From NCBI GenBank assembly GCA_046329195.1, contig JAXLVB010000001.1, forward strand, positions 1,488,001 to 1,552,000: 64,000 nt of DNA. The letters run 5' to 3'. This DNA comes from JAXLVB01 sp046329195 (GTDB lineage: Bacteria > Bacteroidota > Bacteroidia > Cytophagales > Spirosomataceae). This document shows, piece after piece, positions 51,599 through 59,016 of the stretch (its first letter is position 1; every line of letters begins with the position of its first letter). A model generated the notes under the pieces. That model ran no database searches, had not been told where the DNA came from, and worked only from the letters and a program-made list of their open reading frames with translations. The translations under genes and the position numbers were made by a program.

Positions 51599-52489
51599 AT
51601 GAAAAAACAAATTCTTTTCGGTTTGGTGGCCATAGGTTTAGCCGTTGCAGCATGTACGGTGCGCTCAGAAGGAGACCGAATAAGCCAAGAAAGTGACACT
51701 CAAATTCAGCAGTATATTGCAGCTAAGGGGCTGACCATGCAAAAAACAACTTCTGGCATCTATTACAATATCACAGCAGGTACGGGTACTCGTAGTCCTA
51801 AGCTGGGCGAGCAAGTGGCAGTGAGTTATGTGCTGTCTCGGCTCGATGGCTACAAATTTGACAGTACAGGTATTTCGGCAGGTAAACCCGAATACTTCGT
51901 GTTTGGAACAGGCCAAAAACTATTGGGTATCGAAGAAGGACTTTCCTTGATGAAGGAGGGCGACAAGGCCGTGTTTTTGTTTCCGGGTAACTTGGCTTTT
52001 GGGAGTACTTACTATGATGTACTGCCTCCGTATGCTGCCGTTCGCTGCGACATTACCTTGGTTTCGACTCGCACCGAAGACGAACAAATCGAGGATTATA
52101 TTGCTAAAAACCAACTGACTGTTACCGAAAAAACGGATACGGGGTTACGGTTTGTAAGCACGTCTAAAAGTGCTGCTGGTGATACCGTAAAAACCGGCAA
52201 GAGTGTTACTGTAAAGTATAAGGGTTCTCTGCTGCGTGATTTGCGTAAGTATGTGTATGGCTCTGTAGTCTATGACCCTGTGTTTGACTCGGGTTTGCTC
52301 ACGTTTACAGTAGATGGCGGTAGTGTGGTGTCTGGCTTTAACGAAGGCGTTTTGAAAATGAAAGTAGGTGACAAAGCTCGTTTGATTTTCCCATCTATAT
52401 TGGGCTACGGCGTCAACGGAAGCTCGTCGGGTGGGATACCACCCTTGGCTCCACTACAGTTTGAAGTGGAGGTCTGGACGGTCAAATGA
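51599..52489 (+). CDS. FKBP-type lipoprotein, copy 3 (diverged active site)
   Basis: A 296-residue lipoprotein starting at ATG 51599 (MKKQILFGLVAIGLAVAAC, lipobox VAAC); the frame opens at 51575. It is closest to copy 2: both have the block GTGTRSP, a ...TLVSTRTE-E-E/Q-I linker and the insertion with a paired YDPVF. In the second domain the tryptophan position is phenylalanine (VVSGFNEGV) and the acidic residue follows the insertion (VFDSG). Two FKBP-like domains span about 35-155 and 165-296. Anchored in the periplasm, it may help fold or carry envelope proteins. The three copies lie within 2.8 kb on one strand and end in a strong terminator. Confidence 0.85.
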   Translation: MKKQILFGLVAIGLAVAACTVRSEGDRISQESDTQIQQYIAAKGLTMQKTTSGIYYNITAGTGTRSPKLGEQVAVSYVLSRLDGYKFDSTGISAGKPEYFVFGTGQKLLGIEEGLSLMKEGDKAVFLFPGNLAFGSTYYDVLPPYAAVRCDITLVSTRTEDEQIEDYIAKNQLTVTEKTDTGLRFVSTSKSAAGDTVKTGKSVTVKYKGSLLRDLRKYVYGSVVYDPVFDSGLLTFTVDGGSVVSGFNEGVLKMKVGDKARLIFPSILGYGVNGSSSGGIPPLAPLQFEVEVWTVK

Positions 52490-52495
52490 CATCTC

Positions 52496-52526
52496 AAAAA
52501 GGCTTCGCTCAGGCGAGGCCTTTTTT
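52496..52526 (+). terminator. Terminator of the FKBP cluster
   Basis: An 8-bp outer stem (AAAAAGGC, 52496-52503, with GCCTTTTT, 52518-52525), an inner TCGC/GCGA pairing and a T-run, 6 bp after the stop codon. Confidence 0.82.
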
Positions 52527-52592
52527 GTATAAAACCTATGATAGAAAATCAGCATCTGCCTATTTATTCAACATTTGTATAGCTATCAACTT

Positions 52593-53177
52593 ATGAAACC
52601 TCTTTGCTTTGCCACCAACAATGCACACAAACTTTATGAAGTACAAGCGTTGTTAGGCAATCAGTTTGTATTAAAAACCTTAAAAGACATCGGCTGCACC
52701 GAAGACATCGCCGAAACCGAAACCACGATAGAAGGCAACTCGCTGCTAAAAGCAAAATACATCTGGGATAACTACCATGTGGACTGCTTTGCCGATGACT
52801 CAGGACTCGAAGTAATGGCACTAAATGGTGTTCCAGGCGTCTATTCGGCTCGTTATGCGGGCATTCACCACGACCCAGCCGCCAACAATCAGTTATTGCT
52901 GTACAATATGGAAGGCATCACCAACCGCCAAGCGCAGTTTCGGTCGGTAATTACCTTGATTTTAGGGGGAAATGTCACGCAATTTGAAGGTATTGTAACA
53001 GGGTGCATTATTGAGCAACTACGTGGTACCGAAGGCTTTGGCTACGACCCCTTGTTTATCCCCGATGGCTTTGAACAAACCTTTGCCGAAATGCCACTGG
53101 AGCAAAAAAATCAGATTAGCCACCGGGGCAAGGCAGTGGGGCTGTTGGTTGCTTATTTGAAACAACAAAAGGGTTAA
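52593..53177 (+). CDS. rdgB: RdgB/HAM1 non-canonical purine NTP pyrophosphatase
   Basis: A 194-residue ITPase starting at ATG 52593 (MKPLCFATNNAHKLYEV); the frame opens at a TTG at 52575. Family marks: ATNNAHK (nucleotide phosphate site), ETTIEGNSLLKAKY, the catalytic DDSGLEVMALNGVPGVYSAR and the C-terminal GFGYDPLFIPDG with SHRGKAV. It hydrolyses ITP, XTP and their deoxy forms to monophosphates, preventing their use in DNA and RNA. Cytoplasmic homodimer. It stands after the FKBP terminator as a separate unit; its promoter is not clear to me. Confidence 0.94.
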   Translation: MKPLCFATNNAHKLYEVQALLGNQFVLKTLKDIGCTEDIAETETTIEGNSLLKAKYIWDNYHVDCFADDSGLEVMALNGVPGVYSARYAGIHHDPAANNQLLLYNMEGITNRQAQFRSVITLILGGNVTQFEGIVTGCIIEQLRGTEGFGYDPLFIPDGFEQTFAEMPLEQKNQISHRGKAVGLLVAYLKQQKG

Positions 53178-53193
53178 AACTTAAACAAGTTCG

Positions 53194-53838
53194 TTATTTA
53201 AAATCAAGATTCCAGCCTACTAAAGCAATGAGCGGCCCTCCTTGAGAGTAGTTAGGAGGACTTGAGATAGGTGTATCAAACAAGGTTGTTTTGTCGCTGA
53301 TGGCTCTATCCCAATCATATACTGCCAGAACGAGTTTAAGTTGCTTTTTCGCCTCATAAGCTACGCCTAACAAGCCAGATGGCTGATCTTTTATAAATTG
53401 ATTTAAGGCGGCCCAATCAATTGGCTGGTTTCTTTGTACTATGGGTAATCCATAGATACCCTGAACAAGAGGCTTGCCCGCTCTAATAGACTTACTATTG
53501 CCAACTACCACATCAGGCTCAAACTCTCTGATTTCAAAGCGAAAATAGAGAGGAATAGAAAGATTTTCTTTACGAAATTCATTTAAGGTTTTTTCCAAAA
53601 TAGAAAAATCAAAAGAGACATCTTTGTTATCAATACTTTGTTTCAGAATGCTATTGTCACTTGTCGAAATGAGCAAGGTTTTGTTGTAAGTGATGGTAGC
53701 GGTTTCTGTCTCAATATCTTTGATGATAACCACATTGTCTTTCTTTTCGAAAAATGGAGGTGTATTGATAGCTTCATCCTTTTTACAACCAATCAATACG
53801 AAAAATATACTAATACTAAAGAGGGAGAACTTTTTCAT
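53194..53838 (-). CDS. Lipoprotein of unknown function
   Basis: A 214-residue protein with signal MKKFSLFSISIFFVLIGC (lipobox LIGC), followed by a hydrophilic KKDEAINTPP linker. The mature domain is a mix of predicted strands (NVVIIKDIETETATITY, LYFRFEIREFEPDVVV, KQLKLVLAVYDWD) and a helix (FDFSILEKTLNEFRKENL), ending LIALVGWNLDFK. I do not recognise a family. AT content is higher than in the neighbours, and the gene lies between rdgB (convergent, 16 bp apart) and ppiD, so it may be an accessory insert. No conserved catalytic residues are apparent. Confidence 0.7.
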   Translation of the reverse strand: MKKFSLFSISIFFVLIGCKKDEAINTPPFFEKKDNVVIIKDIETETATITYNKTLLISTSDNSILKQSIDNKDVSFDFSILEKTLNEFRKENLSIPLYFRFEIREFEPDVVVGNSKSIRAGKPLVQGIYGLPIVQRNQPIDWAALNQFIKDQPSGLLGVAYEAKKQLKLVLAVYDWDRAISDKTTLFDTPISSPPNYSQGGPLIALVGWNLDFK

Positions 53839-53941
53839 AGGTTGAGGATTGATTTAAAATGGTTGATGTTAATAATAACGAAAACGATAACTCTTTAGTA
53901 TTCAGCTAGTAAGAATGAGTGAAATGGGCTAAGAAATTAAC

Positions 53942-53976
53942 AAAAAAGCCGCTCCCTATTAGACAGCGGCTTTTTT
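53942..53976 (-). terminator. Terminator of ppiD
   Basis: A perfect 12-bp stem (53942-53953 with 53965-53976, AAAAAAGCCGCT) and 11-nt loop with T-runs on both strands, 18 bp after the ppiD stop codon. Bidirectional in form. Confidence 0.85.
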
Positions 53977-53993
53977 GTTGTAGATAAGCTAGC

Positions 53994-56105
53994 TTAGAAA
54001 AACTTAGCACGATTATCCACCACTTTGGCGTTTTCTTTGATTGCTTCGTTGATGTAAAGCGAAGTCCGTTGCATCTGAGCTTGGCGAGCACTGTTTTTGT
54101 ATTGTGTGTAGTCGGCAATAGCAGGAGCATCGGTTTTGCTGATGAGTTCCATGATAAACACGCCCCCTTCGCCAACAAATGGCTTCGATTTTTGACCTGG
54201 CTTCAAACCAAATGCTTTTCCTAAAGCAGATGGGTCTGCACCTGCGCTGGTCAATACTCCACCGTTCATCGAAAGGTCATTAACGGTTTCTACCAAGGCA
54301 CCAGCACCGTATTTTTGAGCAATTTGCTCTAAAGTACCCGAAGCACCAGTCAATTTCTGCTTGATTTGCTCGGCTTTCAATTCGGCCCGAACTTTGGCAG
54401 TAAGCTCATCTCGGTAGTCTTCGATGGTTACTTTGTCTTTATCACTCTTGCCTGTTTCAATCGCTACGATATACACATTGTCTAATTCAAAAGCAGAGGA
54501 TACCTCATTGAGTTCAGTGTCTTTGTTAAAGGCCCAACGAATCACCTCACGAGCGTTTTTCATGCCATTGATAGTAGCAGCATCTTCTGAGATACGGTTA
54601 GCTGTGAGAGAAATCAAGTTTTGCTTTTTGGCAGCTGCCTTAAAGGCATCCATCGTTTTGTTTTCAAGAGCAAACTGGTCGGCTTTTCTGAACGCTTCGT
54701 CACGAGTGCCTTCGCTTGGAGCGAGTTCTTTGGTGATAGCGGCCAAGCGGTAGAGCGTGTTGCTTTTGGCTTCGGTTACCTTCACGATGTGGAATCCAAA
54801 ATCAGTTTCTACCAAATTTGGCATTAAGCCTGTTCCGTTGAAGCCAAATATAGCATCTTGGAACTTCTTCACCATGGTGTTATTGTTTTGGAAATACCCC
54901 AAATCACCACCTTTTTGAGCAGTACCATCCATACCTTCTGTAGCGGCAAGTGCCTCGAAGTTGGCACCACCTTTGATACGAGCCAATACGCTCTCGGCTT
55001 TAACACGAGCGGCAGCCTTGGCAGTATCGCTTTGATTAGATGGCATAATCAAGATATGGCTTGCCCGAACGGTGTAGAGGGTGTCTTGCTTGGTGCCACC
55101 GTACTTATAGATAGAATAGGTGTTACCTTCACGATAAGGGCCATACACGCCACCAGGGTTGAATGTTTTTACAGCTGCCTTCAATTGGTCAGACATATCC
55201 CGAAGGCTCATATACACCGAGCGATTAGGCACGTCAGTATTCATACGAGCAAAAGCCGAGTCATTAGCGGCAGTAGCCAAGCCTTTCGCTAAGTCTTTGA
55301 TTTTGTTATAAAGGTCAAGACTGTCTGCCTTTGACGGAATCACTGGAAACGCCACGTATTGGAACGTACGAGTGCTCTGACCTTTGTATTGGTCTTTGTG
55401 CTTTTCGAGGTAATCCTGAAGCTGAGAGTCGGTTACTTTGACGGTAGAATCTACAATTGAGTAGAACGGTACATACAAGTAACGAATGTTGGCTTTGGCA
55501 GTCTGGGCTTGGTATTCTTTCTTGGCTTCGTCGGTAGTAGCATATGCCGACAAACGGAGCAAGTTTTCGTATTTTTCCTGAACACGCTGTTCAGCCAAGC
55601 TTTTCTCAAAGGTTTGCCATGCTTGTTGTTGGGCTGGAGGTAACGTTTTGAGATTTTTGAGGTACGAAATAAGCTGGTTTTTGTCAAATTGACGAGTTTG
55701 AGGGTTGGTGAAGGCTTGCATCACACTGGGGTGGATGTTGTTGCCTTGTACCATGTCAACCAACTCGTCTGACGAGACCGAAAGACCAAGGGCATCAAAT
55801 TCTTTTTGGTAAGCGTAGTCTAACAAAAACTGATTCCAAGCTTGCTCTCTGATTTGAGCTAAGTCTTCTTCCGTAGCCGAACGACCTGATTGCGCCTCAA
55901 ACGACTGACGAGCTTGGTCAATTTTTTGTTGAAAATCCTGGTACATGATGTCATGTCCAGCAATTTCACCTACTTTTTGTTGATTACTGCTAAAAATCCC
56001 TTGGGAGCCGAACATGTCGCCTCCTACAATGAACAACAGTAGCGCTACAGCTACTACGCCCACTGCGATTCCTGCCTTTTCCCTGATTTTGGTAATTACC
56101 GCCAT
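53994..56105 (-). CDS. ppiD: PpiD-like membrane-anchored peptidyl-prolyl isomerase
   Basis: A 703-residue periplasmic chaperone tethered by one N-terminal membrane helix (about residues 11-31, GIAVGVVAVALLLFIVGG). A SurA-N-like helical domain follows (about 35-190; IMYQDFQQKIDQARQSFE). The parvulin domain lies at about residues 345-450, opening with VRASHILIMP and containing GGDLGYFQNNNTMVKKFQDAIF and VETDFGFHIVKV. A second, degenerate parvulin-like segment may lie in the C-terminal 200 residues (LKPGQKSKPFVGEGGVFIME). The size and order match PpiD, which helps fold proteins leaving the Sec translocon. It has a full promoter (56195-56226) and a terminator, so it is a single-gene unit. Confidence 0.92.
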   Translation of the reverse strand: MAVITKIREKAGIAVGVVAVALLLFIVGGDMFGSQGIFSSNQQKVGEIAGHDIMYQDFQQKIDQARQSFEAQSGRSATEEDLAQIREQAWNQFLLDYAYQKEFDALGLSVSSDELVDMVQGNNIHPSVMQAFTNPQTRQFDKNQLISYLKNLKTLPPAQQQAWQTFEKSLAEQRVQEKYENLLRLSAYATTDEAKKEYQAQTAKANIRYLYVPFYSIVDSTVKVTDSQLQDYLEKHKDQYKGQSTRTFQYVAFPVIPSKADSLDLYNKIKDLAKGLATAANDSAFARMNTDVPNRSVYMSLRDMSDQLKAAVKTFNPGGVYGPYREGNTYSIYKYGGTKQDTLYTVRASHILIMPSNQSDTAKAAARVKAESVLARIKGGANFEALAATEGMDGTAQKGGDLGYFQNNNTMVKKFQDAIFGFNGTGLMPNLVETDFGFHIVKVTEAKSNTLYRLAAITKELAPSEGTRDEAFRKADQFALENKTMDAFKAAAKKQNLISLTANRISEDAATINGMKNAREVIRWAFNKDTELNEVSSAFELDNVYIVAIETGKSDKDKVTIEDYRDELTAKVRAELKAEQIKQKLTGASGTLEQIAQKYGAGALVETVNDLSMNGGVLTSAGADPSALGKAFGLKPGQKSKPFVGEGGVFIMELISKTDAPAIADYTQYKNSARQAQMQRTSLYINEAIKENAKVVDNRAKFF

Positions 56106-56194
56106 TGCTAAATGGTTAATACGTTATTTAGTTATTTACGTAAGTTTTTGATTCTTAGTCAACAATTTGACTGAGGTTTAGAAAAAACGAGCCG

Positions 56195-56226
56195 CAAAAA
56201 TAAGGATATTCTGAGCGAATTTCAAA
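56195..56226 (-). promoter_or_regulatory. Promoter of ppiD
   Basis: On the minus strand: TTTG (complement of 56223-56226), a 20-nt spacer, then TATTTTTG (complement of 56195-56202). Both elements fit the Bacteroidota consensus exactly. The leader to the ATG at 56105 is about 85 nt. Confidence 0.72.
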
Positions 56227-56316
56227 ATCTGTGCCAATGAAAAAGCCAGCGACTATGATTGTTAGGGATATGAACCTCAAAGCATGACTGATTTTTAGAG
56301 GCTAATCAACCTAAAA

Positions 56317-57060
56317 TCAAAGCAAATCCTCCAGTACATTACGACGTGTGTTAGTACTAAGATCTATTACGTCAAAGCGTTTGGTTGCTGTAAAGGAGCC
56401 CATATCTGTGTCACTGTTGATTAGTACAGCCCCAAGCAACAAAACGTATTTGCAGTTGTAGGTTGTTTTGGCCACAAGCTCGTTGATTCGAGCATCAATG
56501 GCTTCATAAATCACCTCGGTAGCTTCATATAGAGGAGTTGGGGCGTGTAGAATGCGGTCTTTTTGATGAAGTAGTAGTTGCTCTAGAGTGTTCATTTGAT
56601 AGTCAATGTCCGTGATGCGACCCTCTACGAGTTGATCGTTCATGAGCTTTGCTAAGGCACCTTTGGCAGCCCCGCAGCATCCACTGTTTTTGTGTTGCCC
56701 CAATCGGTGGATTTCGCCAATGACGCCAGCCTTGGTGATGCCGATGTGAGGGCCGTAATAAATAAAAACGGCTCCATCATCTGGTACATGGCTTGCAAAG
56801 GCTCCCATTCCTGTAAGGCCTGTGAACGGATACCCATCCAAACCAACCATTTTGAAGGGACCCAAAAACTCATGTGCTCTGGCTGGATATTGAATACTGT
56901 TGACATCGTCGCTACAAATACTATCGGCGAGCATCACCTGCGATGGCTCAAGTTGTAGGGTATCCTCAATGTAGTCAATCAGTTGGTTCACGCTGTCGAT
57001 GGTAGTAATGGCATTAGGATACCACTGACGAATGATGGCTAATTTGTCTTTTTTTAGCAT
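56317..57060 (-). CDS. LCIB-family (beta-type) carbonic anhydrase-like protein
   Basis: A 247-residue cytoplasmic protein that I assign to the LCIB/LCIC family of algae and diatoms, some of which are carbonic anhydrases with a beta-CA-like fold. The match is the block at residues 46-130: DSICSDDVN (Cys49, Asp51), GPFKMVGLDGYPFTGLTG, AFASHVPDDG (His91), YYGPHIGI (His105) and GQHKNSGCCGAA (Cys128-Cys129). Cys49, His91 and Cys128 or Cys129 are the likely zinc ligands. The arginine of the classical C-x-D-x-R dyad is not in its usual place (Val53), so activity is not assured. It is the last gene of a three-gene operon, 19 bp after a bestrophin. In Chlamydomonas, LCIB works with bestrophin-like bicarbonate channels, so the pairing is meaningful. 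Family call from memory of the motif. Confidence 0.82.
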   Translation of the reverse strand: MLKKDKLAIIRQWYPNAITTIDSVNQLIDYIEDTLQLEPSQVMLADSICSDDVNSIQYPARAHEFLGPFKMVGLDGYPFTGLTGMGAFASHVPDDGAVFIYYGPHIGITKAGVIGEIHRLGQHKNSGCCGAAKGALAKLMNDQLVEGRITDIDYQMNTLEQLLLHQKDRILHAPTPLYEATEVIYEAIDARINELVAKTTYNCKYVLLLGAVLINSDTDMGSFTATKRFDVIDLSTNTRRNVLEDLL

Positions 57061-57079
57061 TGTTAGAATGATTCAGTAG

Positions 57080-58090
57080 TTATAAAATAATGTTGTTTTT
57101 GGGTTGTAAAGCAGGTGGCAAATGAGTCTCGCCCAGCATTTCTCGCAAGTCAATTTCGATGGTTCGGCTCATTTGCGAAATAGGCACGTCGTTGGAGCTA
57201 CCTTCAAAGGGGTTTTCGGTGCTTTGGCCTACTTGGTCTAGCGAGGTAAACACCCACGATAGCAACACACTGAAAGGGATGGTGAACCAAACCATGTGTC
57301 CATGAAAAATGCCCGTAAGGCTGTCGTTAAGTTTATCAAATTCTTTGAGCATACTAAATGGCAGCATAATACAAAACAGTTTTACAAGAACCTTATTGAT
57401 GGTAGCAAACTGCCGAGGGTAGGGGAAGTTTTTGATACGCTCGCTACGACCTTGTTGGTCAAAAAAATCTTTAAGTGCTCGTTGCATCTCTACAAATAAG
57501 AGGTTGTCAATTTTTTGGTTGTCAAGTAGTTGTTTGAGCGTTTTGCTTTGCAAGCTCAGTAGTTGTGCGGCCTTGTTTTTTGTAGTTAAAATGTAAGCTA
57601 ACTCCTCTTCAGACAGGTATTTAGCCAATTCTTTGTCGAGGGGTGTTTCTTTTTCAGGCACCGTGAACACTCGTGACTGATACTCTACGTTGTATGCTTC
57701 GTTCATCGTTTCCCATGCACGCTGCTCTCGCATTTGGTAGCGAAGCGCCGTGAGCCAAGCAAAATGCCGATAGACAAGCTGTTGAGTAGTGGTAGAATCA
57801 TGGATAAAATCACGACACATAGTGCCCCATGCTCGACTGCCGTTGAGAATAGCTCCCCAGATTTGTCGGGCTTCCCACGTTCGGCTGTAGGTCTGAGAGT
57901 TGCGAAAGCCTACAATAAAGGCAGTAGCTGTACCAAGCAAGGCCACAACGGTCCAAGGAAGCGCTATCCATTTGATACCAAACACTGCATATAAGACAGT
58001 CGGGATTGTTCCGACGATAATCAGCCAATAGATGCTTCGCCGAGTCCAGAAAATGAGTTCCTTAAACGTGTACGATTTACCTGCATGCAT
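57080..58090 (-). CDS. Bestrophin-family anion (chloride/bicarbonate) channel
   Basis: A 336-residue membrane protein with the bacterial bestrophin layout: TM1 (about 19-37, IYWLIIVGTIPTVLYAVFG), TM2 (about 43-64, followed by the family signature FIVGFRNSQTYSRTWEARQIWG), a long helical cytoplasmic part (about 90-225) and TM3-TM4 (about 230-290). The C-terminal signature is DQVGQSTENPFEGSSNDVP, then SRTIEIDLREML. Bestrophins are pentameric channels for chloride and bicarbonate; bacterial ones can also pass cations. Its start codon overlaps the stop of the upstream channel gene by one base (TAATG), and the LCIB-like gene follows after 19 bp. The context suggests bicarbonate as the physiological ion (inference). 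Confidence 0.9.
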   Translation of the reverse strand: MHAGKSYTFKELIFWTRRSIYWLIIVGTIPTVLYAVFGIKWIALPWTVVALLGTATAFIVGFRNSQTYSRTWEARQIWGAILNGSRAWGTMCRDFIHDSTTTQQLVYRHFAWLTALRYQMREQRAWETMNEAYNVEYQSRVFTVPEKETPLDKELAKYLSEEELAYILTTKNKAAQLLSLQSKTLKQLLDNQKIDNLLFVEMQRALKDFFDQQGRSERIKNFPYPRQFATINKVLVKLFCIMLPFSMLKEFDKLNDSLTGIFHGHMVWFTIPFSVLLSWVFTSLDQVGQSTENPFEGSSNDVPISQMSRTIEIDLREMLGETHLPPALQPKNNIIL

Positions 58091-58758
58091 TAGTTTTCAG
58101 ATTTAGAAACAAACTTACTAATAAGAATACCGACCAGTACAACCGAGTAAAACTGTCCTGCTATGCCAAAAAAAGCAGTAACCAACTTGGTGTGGTGCGC
58201 ACTGGGCGTAATATCGCCAAAGCCAATACTGGTAATAGTAATGGAGCAAAAATACACTAAATCGATAAAGGTCTCGGAATTGTTAGCCGTACCGATGCCT
58301 TTGAAGGAAAGTGGGTTACTGTAGAACAAAAATTGCATCAGAAAAACCGCAATCTCAATAAGCAGAAAATACCCACAGGCCGAAGCGGAGATAATATCTA
58401 CATTAATATAGCTAGGTTTTATCAAAAACTTGATAACCTCCCCAAAAATGAACGAGAAAAATACGACGTATATAATGTTGAGGATGATAAAGTAATACGG
58501 TACTTGGCCCCAAAACGGTAAGCCCAATGGCAAGGCCAAAACGAGTACGAAGAGTACGGTTCGGGCTCTATTTTTCCATTTGCCTTTTTCGATAAACACT
58601 CCAGCACTGGCAATCCCTAAAATGAGCATATTGAGTGGCCAAACCACGTTGCGATAAAGCATCATGTCGGTCAGAAAGACTCCAATAAATAAGTGCTGAA
58701 TCAGCGCAACGAGCAGTAACTCGTATTTTCGTTGTTGTAAAAATCTTCGTGCAATCAT
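58090..58758 (-). CDS. Two-pore-domain-like potassium channel family protein
   Basis: A 222-residue membrane protein with five or six hydrophobic segments (about 12-30, 40-56, 68-84, 88-113, 127-148, 190-216). Between the last two is a pore loop with a selectivity-filter sequence TSIGFGD (residues 176-182) in FCSITITSIGFGDITPS, the Ion_trans_2 type filter of potassium channels. There is no cytoplasmic RCK or cyclic-nucleotide domain. It is the first gene of the operon and overlaps the bestrophin start by one base. A potassium path could balance charge when bicarbonate or chloride moves through the bestrophin (inference). No promoter box could be fixed upstream in the 258-bp divergent spacer. 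Confidence 0.88.
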   Translation of the reverse strand: MIARRFLQQRKYELLLVALIQHLFIGVFLTDMMLYRNVVWPLNMLILGIASAGVFIEKGKWKNRARTVLFVLVLALPLGLPFWGQVPYYFIILNIIYVVFFSFIFGEVIKFLIKPSYINVDIISASACGYFLLIEIAVFLMQFLFYSNPLSFKGIGTANNSETFIDLVYFCSITITSIGFGDITPSAHHTKLVTAFFGIAGQFYSVVLVGILISKFVSKSEN

Positions 58759-58953
58759 CCAAAATGAAATGGTAAAAACAACTACTAAATAGCTTTTATC
58801 AGTGGCTTGTATTTTGTGTCAAGCACTTGCTAGTCAATGCGTTATTCTGGATTTTGTGCTTGTGAAAAGTACATTAACACTCCCAAAAATCGTTGGATGC
58901 ACTAACTAACTTAGGGAGAGTAGGTAAAAGTAAGCTATTTTCATAAAGATAAG

Positions 58954-58961
58954 TATATTTG
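58954..58961 (+). promoter_or_regulatory. -7 box of the serine hydrolase gene
   Basis: A perfect TATATTTG, 55 bp before the ATG at 59017. No clear TTTG at standard distance upstream. Confidence 0.5.
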
Positions 58962-59016
58962 AAGAAAAGCAACAAAAAATCTGTATCTTGACCATGATTT
59001 AGTAACCTACACAACC

